Assembly (NCBI GenBank): GCA_023406715.1
Contig: JAEXVC010000189.1
Location: 1 to 16,242, forward strand
DNA from: Bacteroidota bacterium
GTDB taxonomy: Bacteria > Bacteroidota > Bacteroidia > Bacteroidales > Tenuifilaceae
Length of the DNA stretch: 16,242 bases
Direction of reading: 5' to 3'
The first letter of the stretch is position 1. Each line of letters starts with the position of its first letter. This document shows positions 1 to 7,573 of the stretch, in pieces. The position numbers and the translations under genes were made by a program. The notes beneath the pieces are model-generated. The model saw nothing but the letters and a program-made list of their open reading frames with translations, made no database searches and was not told where the DNA came from.

Positions 1-972
1 GCTCCAAACGCTGGGGTCTTTCCCGAATACCAATGAAATTTGCTTATTGTCATTTCCGTTTAAGAACTTCATGGATGATTCTATTTCAAAATCTTTGTTA
101 GAATCGAAACCTGATATTGTATTGGTGCAACCAGCCGCTCCGTCGGGGCTTGTTGATTTGAAGTTTAATTGTCCTTTTGAAACATAGGCGTAGCCATTGG
201 TTGAAACTGCGTTTGCCCAGTTATTGTTGTCGTTATTGAACTCGTCTAAAAAAAATGTACTTTTTTGTGCCAAGTTGTAGGAATTATATTCCGCCTCGTT
301 ATTCAAATTATTGCCTAAATAGTAAACCTTAACATAATCTATTGAGATATTAACTTTTGCAGATATTTGATAACCTATTTCATCGCCATAAAACGGCTCA
401 AAAGGTTGGGAGTGAACCAAGTTTCCGTTAACAAAGTAATAAATAGTATTGGCTACTTTTCTGATTGTTACAGTATTATAATCCTTAATGTTTACAAAGC
501 TCGATTCTGTCCAATCTACTATTGTAGTATATTCATTTTGATAGCTTTTATCAATTAAATAAAAACCATTGCCGCTTAATCCAAAGTTAAAACGACTCCA
601 TTCGCTTGGTTTTTTCCCAAAAACGAAATAAAACGATTTATTATCAACTCCTCCCGTCCAAGTCATCCTTGTTTCAAACTCAAAATCTTTGCGTTGGTCT
701 ATATGGAATAGAGAGCGAACACAACCCGCGGCGCCATCCTCTACTGTAGAACGGAAGATTAAGTATCCGTTTTGTATGAATGCTTCACCGTTTTGAGTGG
801 TCCCATTTTTCCAACCGTTTCCGTCGTCGTTAAAATCATCCGAAAAAAATAAGGTCTTTTCGGATTGGAGGTAGCCGTAAAAATTATACGCCTTGTTCTC
901 TTGCGCTATTGTGTATAAATTTTGAATAGCAAGTAATAACGTAACTTGAAGTATTTGAATAACGGTTTTCAT
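1..972 (-). CDS. Secreted protein with two LamG/ConA-like beta-sandwich repeats (partial, C-terminus missing)
   Basis: The reading frame stays open on the minus strand from ATG at 972 to the window edge, giving 324 residues without a stop. Residues 1-24 look like a Sec signal peptide ending in IAQ, typical of exported Bacteroidota proteins. After it come two copies of one unit offset by exactly 198 residues. Copy 1 has FSDDFNDDGNGW (from about 43), GAAGC at 80-84 and FGKKPSEW at 118-125; copy 2 has FLDEFNNDNNNW (from about 241), GAAGC at about 278-282 and FGKDPSVW near 316-323. The pattern (DDF..N.W, KDFEIE, VFGK, VDYVKVYYLG) is that of the LamG/3-keto-disaccharide-hydrolase-like beta-sandwich fold found in many secreted Bacteroidota proteins. 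It may bind glycans or another surface ligand; no catalytic motif is visible. Any C-terminal domain that would define the function lies outside the window. Confidence 0.8.
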   Translation of the reverse strand, partial: MKTVIQILQVTLLLAIQNLYTIAQENKAYNFYGYLQSEKTLFFSDDFNDDGNGWKNGTTQNGEAFIQNGYLIFRSTVEDGAAGCVRSLFHIDQRKDFEFETRMTWTGGVDNKSFYFVFGKKPSEWSRFNFGLSGNGFYLIDKSYQNEYTTIVDWTESSFVNIKDYNTVTIRKVANTIYYFVNGNLVHSQPFEPFYGDEIGYQISAKVNISIDYVKVYYLGNNLNNEAEYNSYNLAQKSTFFLDEFNNDNNNWANAVSTNGYAYVSKGQLNFKSTSPDGAAGCTNTISGFDSNKDFEIESSMKFLNGNDNKQISLVFGKDPSVWS

Positions 973-999
973 TGTTTGTTGAGTTGAAGTTATTTAAAT

Positions 1000-1007
1000 C
1001 AAATTTA
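1000..1007 (-). promoter_or_regulatory. Candidate -7 element for the repeat-containing secreted protein
   Basis: Read on the minus strand this is TAAATTTG, an exact match to the Bacteroidota TAnnTTTG element, 28 bases upstream of the ATG at 972. No convincing TTTG -33 element is found 19-21 bases further upstream, so the call rests on the -7 match alone. Confidence 0.35.
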
Positions 1008-1224
1008 AGGCATATTAAAATAATTCGTAGGGAAAGTCAATAGAAAATTGATGTTTTTTAGTTTAATTCTCATGTTTCCTATTTAGTACTTTAACCACAC
1101 TGTAAATTAATCTGTTGAAGAACATTTTATTTGTTAAAAGTTGTATAATCAAATAATTGTGAGTAACTTTTGAAAGGTTTCGTTTTAAATCAACATTTTA
1201 TATGTTCTATAAGCATTCTTTAGC

Positions 1225-1256
1225 TTTGTAATACAGCACTTTTATTGTTATTTTTG
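1225..1256 (+). promoter_or_regulatory. Bacteroidota-type promoter of the ackA-ptb-buk operon
   Basis: TTTG at 1225-1228 serves as the -33 element and TATTTTTG at 1249-1256 matches the -7 consensus TAnnTTTG exactly, with 20 bases between them. Transcription would start near 1262-1264, giving a leader of about 45 nt before the ATG at 1308. Confidence 0.7.
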
Positions 1257-1307
1257 CATAGTTTCTTAAAATCAAATTAATTATCTGATAATCAAAATAC
1301 TAATCAA

Positions 1308-2516
1308 ATGGTTGTACTTGTTTTAAACTGCGGAAGCTCATCAATAAAGTACCAGCTAATTAACATGGCTGACGAAAGCCAACTTTTAGCAAAAGGGCTT
1401 GTTGAACGCGTTGGTTTTACCGATGCAATTCTAACCCATAAACCCGAGGGAAAGGATAGGTACGAGATTGTAACCAATATTCCTGACCATACAGTGGGTA
1501 TTAATCTTATCTTGGAGGCTCTTGTTGACAAAAATCACGGTGTAATTTCAACTTTGAATGAGATTAAGGCTGTAGGTCACCGCGTTGCTCATGGTGGCGA
1601 GTTTTTTACAACTAGCAGTTTAATTACCGACCATGTTAAGAGTGAAATTGAAAAGTGCATTGAGCTTGCTCCACTTCATAACCCCGCAAACCTAAAAGGT
1701 ATTACTTCAATGGAGAAGTTGCTTCCAGGTATTCCTCAGGTTGCAGTTTTCGATACTTCTTTCCACCAGTCAATGCCAAAGCACGCTTACCTATACGCTT
1801 TGCCATATGAGTACTACGATAACTACAAAATCCGCAGATATGGTTTCCACGGTACAAGCCATAAGTTTGTAGCTCAAAAAGCTTGTAAAATTCTTGGTGT
1901 TGATTTTAACACTCAAAAAATTATAACCTGCCACTTGGGCAATGGAGCATCAATTGCTGCTATTCAGAATGGAAAATCAGTTGATACTTCTATGGGTTTC
2001 ACTCCTGTTGAAGGTTTGATTATGGGTACTCGTAGCGGTGACCTCGATGCTGGTATTTTACTTTATATTGCTGAGAAAGAAAACTTAAGCATTAAACAAG
2101 TTAACGACGTAATCAACAAGAAGAGTGGAGTTTGCGGTATCTCTGGTTTATCATCGGATATGCGCGACCTTGAGAATGCTGCTGCCGAAGGCAATGAGCG
2201 TGCTCAACTTGCTTTAGATATGTACTACTACCGCGTTAAGAAGTATGTTGGAGCTTATGCTGCAGCAATGGATGGTGTTGATTTAGTTATTTTCACTGGT
2301 GGTATTGGCGAGAACGATAGTTTACTTCGCGAAAAGGTTTCTTGTGCACTTGACTTTATGGGTATCGACTTTGATGTTGATGCTAATAAAGGCGTTCGTG
2401 GTAAAGATAAGTTACTTACCAAGCCTAATTCAAGGGTTAAAGTAATGGCAATTACTACTAATGAAGAACTCGTGATTGCTACCGATACTGCAAATATTGT
2501 AAAAGGCAAAAAGTAA
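1308..2516 (+). CDS. ackA: Acetate kinase
   Basis: Catalyses acetyl-phosphate + ADP to acetate + ATP, the substrate-level phosphorylation step of acetate fermentation, in the cytoplasm. At 402 residues it is the normal length for the ASKHA-fold acetate kinases. Active-site residues known from the Methanosarcina thermophila enzyme are all present one position later: N7 (NCGSSSIK), R92 (GHRVAHGGE), H124, D149 (FDTSFH), H181 (RYGFHGTSH), H209 (HLGNGAS) and R242 (MGTRSGDLD), with FTGGIGEN at 329-336. First gene of a three-gene operon, 23 bases before ptb. There is no Shine-Dalgarno; the leader just before ATG is A-rich as usual in this phylum. The usual partner phosphotransacetylase pta is not adjacent; a ptb gene takes that position. 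The full active-site set argues against its being a second butyrate kinase. Confidence 0.97.
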   Translation: MVVLVLNCGSSSIKYQLINMADESQLLAKGLVERVGFTDAILTHKPEGKDRYEIVTNIPDHTVGINLILEALVDKNHGVISTLNEIKAVGHRVAHGGEFFTTSSLITDHVKSEIEKCIELAPLHNPANLKGITSMEKLLPGIPQVAVFDTSFHQSMPKHAYLYALPYEYYDNYKIRRYGFHGTSHKFVAQKACKILGVDFNTQKIITCHLGNGASIAAIQNGKSVDTSMGFTPVEGLIMGTRSGDLDAGILLYIAEKENLSIKQVNDVINKKSGVCGISGLSSDMRDLENAAAEGNERAQLALDMYYYRVKKYVGAYAAAMDGVDLVIFTGGIGENDSLLREKVSCALDFMGIDFDVDANKGVRGKDKLLTKPNSRVKVMAITTNEELVIATDTANIVKGKK

Positions 2517-2525
2517 TTTAACTAT

Positions 2526-2530
2526 AGGAG
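2526..2530 (+). promoter_or_regulatory. Shine-Dalgarno-like ribosome binding site of ptb
   Basis: AGGAG, 9 bases upstream of the ATG at 2540. It stands out because most genes in this window lack any purine-rich Shine-Dalgarno sequence, and it supports the chosen start of ptb inside the operon. Confidence 0.6.
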
Positions 2531-2539
2531 ACCAACAAA

Positions 2540-3445
2540 ATGAAAGTGGATAAATTAGATCAACTATTCGATATTCTTCGCAGTAAGCCACGCAAACGCT
2601 TGGTTGCTGCTTTTGCAAACGATGCTCACACCATTGAGGCTGTTAGTATGGCCGTTGATATGGGTATTGTTGAGGCTACTTTGGTTTGCGATGAGCCAAC
2701 AATGAAAAAAGTTTGTGCTGAGCACAATATCGATCCTAACAAGTTTAAAATTGTACAGGAAGCCGATGAAATGAAAGCTGCTCGTAAAGCTGTTGAACTT
2801 ATCAACAATGGAGAAGGCGATGTTTTAATGAAAGGATTGGTTAGCACTGATAAGTATATGCGTGCTATCTTAGACAAGGAGAAAGGATTACTTCCTCCCA
2901 AGGCAGTTTTAAGCCATGTTACAGTAGTACAGGTTCCAACATATCATAAACTATTAATTGTTGGTGATGTTGCTATTATTCCTGCTCCAGACTTGAACCA
3001 AAAGATTGCTATTACTAACTATTTAATTCAAACCGCTCATTCTTTGGGTCTTGAGAAGCCAAAAGTGGCTTTGAATGCTGCAACTGAGCAAATGTCGGCA
3101 GGTATGCAAGCTTGTGTTGATGCTGCAATTATTTCAAAAATGGCCGATCGTGGTCAAATCAAAGGCGCTATTGTTGATGGTCCTTTGGCATTGGATGTTG
3201 CTATTGACAAAGAATCTGCTGAGATTAAGAAAGTTGGTGGTGGTGTTGCTGGTGATGCCGATTGTATCATGTTCCCAAATATTGAATCGGGTAACGTATT
3301 CTTCAAGGCTTGTACAAAACTTGCTAACGGAGAACTTGGTGCAATGGTTATGGGTGCAAAAGTACCTTGCGTATTGACATCACGTGGCGACAGTGTTAAG
3401 TCAAAAATGTATTCAATTGCATTAGCTGCTAACGCTGCAAAATAA
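2540..3445 (+). CDS. ptb: Phosphate butyryltransferase (phosphotransbutyrylase)
   Basis: Interconverts acyl-CoA + phosphate and acyl-phosphate + CoA. The 301 residues match the length of stand-alone Ptb enzymes of the PTA/PTB family and are shorter than typical Pta. Visible family signatures are DVLMKGLVST at 94-103, a HVTVVQVPTYHKLLIVGDVA stretch starting at 126, and PAPDLNQK at 148-155, all characteristic of the phosphate butyryltransferase branch. A glycine-rich GGGVAGDADCIMFPNIESGN segment follows near 234-253. It lies between ackA and buk with gaps of 23 and 22 bases, so the acyl-phosphate it makes can feed either kinase. Substrate could be butyryl-CoA, isobutyryl/isovaleryl-CoA from branched-chain amino acids, or acetyl-CoA; sequence alone does not settle this. 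The fused MaoC hydratase domain seen in some homologues is absent. Confidence 0.93.
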   Translation: MKVDKLDQLFDILRSKPRKRLVAAFANDAHTIEAVSMAVDMGIVEATLVCDEPTMKKVCAEHNIDPNKFKIVQEADEMKAARKAVELINNGEGDVLMKGLVSTDKYMRAILDKEKGLLPPKAVLSHVTVVQVPTYHKLLIVGDVAIIPAPDLNQKIAITNYLIQTAHSLGLEKPKVALNAATEQMSAGMQACVDAAIISKMADRGQIKGAIVDGPLALDVAIDKESAEIKKVGGGVAGDADCIMFPNIESGNVFFKACTKLANGELGAMVMGAKVPCVLTSRGDSVKSKMYSIALAANAAK

Positions 3446-3467
3446 TCTAAAACCATATTAAAAGCGA

Positions 3468-4544
3468 ATGGAAGAGTTCAAAGTACTGGCAATTAACCCT
3501 GGTTCTACATCAACCAAAATTGCTGTTTACCGAAACAACAAATCTGTATTTCTTAAGAACATTAAGCACTCTGCGGAGGAAATAGCCCAATTCAAGACTA
3601 TTACCGATCAGTTTGGCTTTCGTAAGGAAATTATCCTTAGAGAGTTAAAAGAGGCTGGAATCGACGTAAATAAGATTTCTGCCATTGTAGGTCGTGGCGG
3701 TTTGCTTAAACCAATTGAGTCTGGTGTTTACGAAGTGAACGATCAGATGAAAAATGATCTTAGGAATAGCATTATGGGCGAGCATGCCAGCAACTTGGGC
3801 GCATTAATTGCCGATGATATTGCACAATCGCTACCATCGGCTAAGGCTTACATTGCCGACCCTGTTGTGGTTGACGAGATGGATGAAGTGGCTCGTATTG
3901 CTGGTCATCCAAAGTTCAAGCGTGTGTCAATTTTCCATGCACTCAACCAAAAGGCAATTGCGCGTTTGCACGCAAAATCGCTCGATAGGAGGTACGAGGA
4001 GATGAATATCATCGTTGCACATCTTGGTGGAGGTATTTCAGTTGGTGCTCACCGTCAGGGACGTGTTGTTGATGTGAACAATGCGCTCGATGGCGATGGT
4101 CCATTTTCACCAGAACGCGCAGGAACAATTCCTGCTGGTCAGTTAGCAAAACTTTGCTTTAGCGGTGAGGTAACTTACGACGAGGTGAAGAAAATGCTAA
4201 CCGGTAAAGGTGGTTTAGTGGCTCACGCTGGTACTAACGATGCTTACGAGATTGAGTTAAAAGCTCGTAGTGGCGATGCTAAAGCAAAACTACTTCAGGA
4301 TGCAATGTCGTATAATATTGGTAAGGCGATTGCTGCAATGGCAGGAACCTTGAAAGGTAAAGTTGATGTTATCATTCTTACTGGAGGTATTGCTCATAAC
4401 GGCGATTTAGTGGAATATGTAAAGGAGATGGTAGGCTTTATTGCTCCAGTAGCAGTTTATCCTGGTGAGGATGAGATGCAAGCTTTAGCAATGAATGGTC
4501 TTATGGTTCTTAAAGGCGAAGTAATGCCTAGAGAGTACAGATAA
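3468..4544 (+). CDS. buk: Butyrate kinase
   Basis: Converts butyryl-phosphate (or a branched-chain acyl-phosphate) + ADP to the free acid + ATP; cytoplasmic ASKHA-fold kinase related to AckA. At 358 residues it has the normal Buk length. Motifs in order: INPGSTSTK at 9-17, GRGGLLKPI from 75, EHASNLGA from 105, an ADPVVVDEMDEVARIAGHP segment near 129-147, FHALNQKA near 156, HLGGGISVGAH from 185, NALDGDGPFSPERAGT and TGGIAH at 305-310. These separate it clearly from acetate kinase, which has HLGNGAS and FTGGIGEN. It is the last gene of the operon, 22 bases after ptb, and is followed at once by a strong terminator. Some members act as branched-chain fatty acid kinases, so isobutyrate or isovalerate are realistic alternative products. 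Confidence 0.95.
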   Translation: MEEFKVLAINPGSTSTKIAVYRNNKSVFLKNIKHSAEEIAQFKTITDQFGFRKEIILRELKEAGIDVNKISAIVGRGGLLKPIESGVYEVNDQMKNDLRNSIMGEHASNLGALIADDIAQSLPSAKAYIADPVVVDEMDEVARIAGHPKFKRVSIFHALNQKAIARLHAKSLDRRYEEMNIIVAHLGGGISVGAHRQGRVVDVNNALDGDGPFSPERAGTIPAGQLAKLCFSGEVTYDEVKKMLTGKGGLVAHAGTNDAYEIELKARSGDAKAKLLQDAMSYNIGKAIAAMAGTLKGKVDVIILTGGIAHNGDLVEYVKEMVGFIAPVAVYPGEDEMQALAMNGLMVLKGEVMPREYR

Positions 4545-4562
4545 TCATCTCATAATAAATAG

Positions 4563-4589
4563 AAAAGGAGCCACACGGCTCCTTTTTTT
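4563..4589. terminator. Bidirectional intrinsic terminator between buk and the SDR gene
   Basis: Ten-bp stem AAAAGGAGCC (4563-4572) / GGCTCCTTTT (4577-4586) with loop ACAC, followed by a T run to 4589. It ends the ackA-ptb-buk transcript; read on the minus strand the same hairpin has a T-rich tail and sits just beyond the converging SDR gene, so it probably serves both. Confidence 0.9.
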
Positions 4590-4599
4590 ATTGTCTTTT

Positions 4600-4627
4600 A
4601 TCTAATATCTAATGTCTGAATTCTAAG
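4600..4627. repeat. Short degenerate heptad repeat overlapping the SDR stop
   Basis: Four head-to-tail heptads: ATCTAAT, ATCTAAT, GTCTGAA, TTCTAAG. The first two are identical, and the last overlaps the TAG stop (4623-4625, minus) of the SDR gene. Confidence 0.5.
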
Positions 4628-5330
4628 GATTGGTTGTAGTTACAGGCAGTATTTTTCCATTAAAGTACTTTTTCCCGTTAACAGCAAAATCTACAATAAA
4701 TTCAGCCATTTCGTTTGCATTTATTGGTGCTTTATAGCCAGGAAAAGCCTGACGGAGCATTTCAGTGTCAGTTGCACCAAGTGCAAGGCAATTAAAGTAG
4801 ATACCTTTTTGTTTGTATTCTTCAGCAAGGCACTCTGTTATTGATGCTAGAGCAGCCTTGCTTGATGCGTAAACCGATAATCCACTAAATTTTTGGCTTC
4901 CCTGAAAACCACCCATACTACTTATGTTAATAACGTGTCCACCTTGATTCATCGAATGCATTAATTCTTTTGTCAGGTTTACTGCAGAGGAATAGTTTAC
5001 TTTTACCATTCTATCTATATCATCGGAGGTCATTTGTTCAAATGGTTTGTTTATTAGGAAACCAGCATTGTTGATAAGAATATCAACCATTCCTACATGC
5101 TGTTTTATTTGAGGAATTAATGTTTTACCAATTTGGTCTATTTGCTCCAAGTCAAATACAATAGGGTAGAGGTGCGCCTGTATATTTTCTTTAATGCAAG
5201 CATTTTTCAAATCTTTTAGTTTTTGCTCGCTACGAGCAATGGCAACAATATTGTTGTTTTCGCGTGCGGCAAATAGGCGTGCCACTTCAAATCCAATTCC
5301 TCTCGATGCGCCTGTAATAACTATATTCAT
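4623..5330 (-). CDS. Short-chain dehydrogenase/reductase (SDR family)
   Basis: A classical SDR, an NAD(P)-dependent oxidoreductase with a Rossmann fold, 235 residues from the ATG at 5330. Features: nucleotide-binding TGASRGIG at 6-13, a central NNAG, and catalytic Ser138, Tyr154 and Lys158 in ISSMGG...VYASSK. The Ser-to-Tyr spacing is 16 residues, about three more than in many classical members. An in-frame TTG at 5339 would add three residues, but the ATG places the first beta strand (NIVITGAS) at the usual N-terminal position. It starts 20 bases after the GH3 stop, so it is probably co-transcribed with the two glycosidases and may act on a released sugar or on an unrelated carbonyl compound. 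Closest general resemblance is to sepiapterin-reductase-like SDRs; the substrate cannot be read from the sequence. Confidence 0.9.
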   Translation of the reverse strand: MNIVITGASRGIGFEVARLFAARENNNIVAIARSEQKLKDLKNACIKENIQAHLYPIVFDLEQIDQIGKTLIPQIKQHVGMVDILINNAGFLINKPFEQMTSDDIDRMVKVNYSSAVNLTKELMHSMNQGGHVINISSMGGFQGSQKFSGLSVYASSKAALASITECLAEEYKQKGIYFNCLALGATDTEMLRQAFPGYKAPINANEMAEFIVDFAVNGKKYFNGKILPVTTTNP

Positions 5331-5350
5331 AGGTTTCAATTCTTTGATTT

Positions 5351-7567
5351 CTATTTGATTATAAACGTACTTCCGATTATGGTTAATGTATTGCTAAGTC
5401 CATTCGTATATTTTGGTTGACCACCTCCAACAAAAATATTAATCTTTCCAGATGTTTCTATACTGTTACCGTTTAAATCGATTTTTGCAAAATCGGAGGG
5501 TTTAAGTGCAAATTTAACCTTTTGTTTTTCTTGTGGATTTAACGATACCCTTCTAAAGGCCTTGAGGGCGCATATGGGTGTTGGAGTGGTACTATTTATA
5601 TGTGATATGTAAAGCTGAACTACTTCCTCGCCCGATATTTTACCAGTATTTTGGATTTCAACTTCTACCTCCAAATTTTCACCCGTATTAATTTCTTGAG
5701 TGAACTTTAGATTTGAATATTTGAATTCACTATAACTAAGACCATAACCAAAAGGATATCTGACCTCACCTTTATAATATCTATATGTGCGGTTTTCCAT
5801 TGAGTAGTTCTCAAAATCGGGTAAATCCTCATCTCTTTTATAAGTTGTAATTGGCATTCTACCAGCAGGATTGTACTTCCCGAATAGGACATCCACTATT
5901 GCATCGCCAGCCGATTGCCCTCCGTACCAAGCCTGAAGGATTGCATCAACATTTTGACTTTCCCATTCAAAGTTAATGGCTGAGCCCGACATATTTATGA
6001 GCACAATGGGACGATTTGCCTTTTTCAACTCCTTAAGCAGTTCAGTTTGAATTTTTGGCAAAGCCATTGTGGTTCTATCGCCACTAGCAAAACCATAGTA
6101 ACCATTTGTGCCAGCATCACCGGCTTCCCCCTCATAATCGGCAGAAATTCCTCCAACAAATAGGATTACATCGGCACTGCTAACATCTTTTGATATCTCA
6201 GAAAATGATGGAGTATTGTTTAATGTGTCAACAATTCCAACTCCTTGAAAGAATGATATTTTCATTTTATCACCGTATCTATTTAGTAGACTTTGATATG
6301 GAGTTATGCAAGATGATGGAGTGCCGTTATAGTTTGCAAGGAGTGTTTTTGGATTATTCGCATTAGGACCAATTATAACAATATGTTTAACCTTGTTTTC
6401 ATCCAAAGGGAGTGTCATGTTTGAGTTCTTGAGAAGAACAATGGATTGCTGAGCCATTAGGTAGGCGTGTTGTTTATGCTCGTTGCAATCGAGTTTAGAA
6501 CGGTCTATGCTAGCAAAAGAAACCCTTTCCTGTGGGTCATAGATTCCAAGTTGAAATTGTATTTTAAGCAATCTCTTTAACGATACATTCACTTGATTTT
6601 CTGTAATACTTCCCGATTTTACTGCATCAATTAATTTGTGGTATAGTGAGCCGCACTCTAAGTCGGAGCCTGAGAGTAAGGCGTCGCTTATTGCTTCAAT
6701 TTCAGAGGAATGGGTGTTGTGGAAATTCAGGAAATCAGAGATTGCCCAGCAATCTGTTGTAACATAACCATCGAAACTCCATTTTTCTCTAAGAATATTG
6801 TTGAGTAGCGTATCGTTTGCACAGCACGCAGTGCCAGCAAATCTATTGTAAGCACACATAACACCATGAACCTTTTCGTTAACTACAAGGTGCTTAAACG
6901 CCGGTAAATATGTGTCCCATAAATCGTAAGCCGAAACGTTAACGTTGAAGGAATGCCTATTGTGCTCAGGTCCGCTGTGAACTGCAAAATGCTTGGCACA
7001 AGCAACTGCTTTTAGGTACTTTGGATTATCACCCTCAAGCCCACGAACCATTGCACCACCCATTATTGAGGTAAGGTAAGGGTCTTCGCCATAGGTTTCC
7101 TGTCCTCGTCCCCAACGTGGGTCGCGAAATATATTGATATTTGGAGTCCAGTAGGTTAATCCTCGGTAGTTCTCACCAGTTTTCCCATTCTTAAAATCAT
7201 CGTTGAATATTGCTCTGCCTTCGGTTGAAATAATATCGGCAGTTTTTCGCAGTCCATCAGGATTGAATGTTGCAGCCAATGCAATTGCTTGAGGAAATAC
7301 TGTTACATATTCTTTGGTACGAGCTACGCCATGTAGTGCTTCGTTCCACCAATTGTAGGCCGGAATACCAAGCCTGGCAATGGCAGGTGCATTGTGTTGC
7401 ATCAAAAGCACCTTTTCATCTAATGTTAAACGGGATATAACATCGTTTAATCGTTCTTCCAAAGGTAAATCAGGGTTCTGAAAGGGATATTGATACGATT
7501 GAGCGTTAACTTTAGGAAGTAGAATAACGCAAGCTAAAAAGATGATAATTTTTGAACTAAAATTCAT
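5351..7567 (-). CDS. Glycoside hydrolase family 3, beta-xylosidase-like, secreted
   Basis: A retaining exo-glycosidase of 738 residues. The N-terminus (residues 1-22, ending VNAQ) is a signal peptide, so it acts in the periplasm or at the surface. Domain order is typical of xylosidase-type GH3: a TIM-barrel with RDPRWGRGQETYGEDPY, KHFAVHSGPEHNRH and VTTDCWAI, where Asp272 is the nucleophile; an alpha/beta sandwich with YNGTPSSCITPYQSL and the acid/base region YEGEAGD (Glu479/Glu481); and a C-terminal fibronectin-III-like domain containing EEVVQLYI. The NWWNEALHGVAR and YNGTPS motifs favour beta-xylosidase or alpha-L-arabinofuranosidase over beta-glucosidase. It begins 6 bases after the stop of the GH29 fucosidase and is followed by the SDR gene, forming an operon. 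Exact linkage specificity is inferred, not shown. Confidence 0.93.
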   Translation of the reverse strand: MNFSSKIIIFLACVILLPKVNAQSYQYPFQNPDLPLEERLNDVISRLTLDEKVLLMQHNAPAIARLGIPAYNWWNEALHGVARTKEYVTVFPQAIALAATFNPDGLRKTADIISTEGRAIFNDDFKNGKTGENYRGLTYWTPNINIFRDPRWGRGQETYGEDPYLTSIMGGAMVRGLEGDNPKYLKAVACAKHFAVHSGPEHNRHSFNVNVSAYDLWDTYLPAFKHLVVNEKVHGVMCAYNRFAGTACCANDTLLNNILREKWSFDGYVTTDCWAISDFLNFHNTHSSEIEAISDALLSGSDLECGSLYHKLIDAVKSGSITENQVNVSLKRLLKIQFQLGIYDPQERVSFASIDRSKLDCNEHKQHAYLMAQQSIVLLKNSNMTLPLDENKVKHIVIIGPNANNPKTLLANYNGTPSSCITPYQSLLNRYGDKMKISFFQGVGIVDTLNNTPSFSEISKDVSSADVILFVGGISADYEGEAGDAGTNGYYGFASGDRTTMALPKIQTELLKELKKANRPIVLINMSGSAINFEWESQNVDAILQAWYGGQSAGDAIVDVLFGKYNPAGRMPITTYKRDEDLPDFENYSMENRTYRYYKGEVRYPFGYGLSYSEFKYSNLKFTQEINTGENLEVEVEIQNTGKISGEEVVQLYISHINSTTPTPICALKAFRRVSLNPQEKQKVKFALKPSDFAKIDLNGNSIETSGKINIFVGGGQPKYTNGLSNTLTIIGSTFIIK

Positions 7568-7573
7568 TCTGAG

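Larger units (their letters stand above)
973..1307. other. Divergent intergenic region between the secreted protein and ackA
   Basis: This 335-bp AT-rich stretch separates two divergently transcribed genes. I see no open frame of note, no tRNA and no strong hairpin. It holds a candidate promoter for each direction (1225-1256 plus, 1000-1007 minus); the middle, about 1010-1220, shows nothing I can name. Confidence 0.6.

Noticed and set aside
367..558. 63-residue plus-strand open frame
   Set aside because: It is antisense to the secreted repeat protein, whose frame is open throughout and carries a signal peptide and a duplicated domain.
3075..3377. 100-residue plus-strand open frame within ptb
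   Set aside because: It is an alternative frame of ptb, rich in Leu/Val/Trp with no domain pattern.
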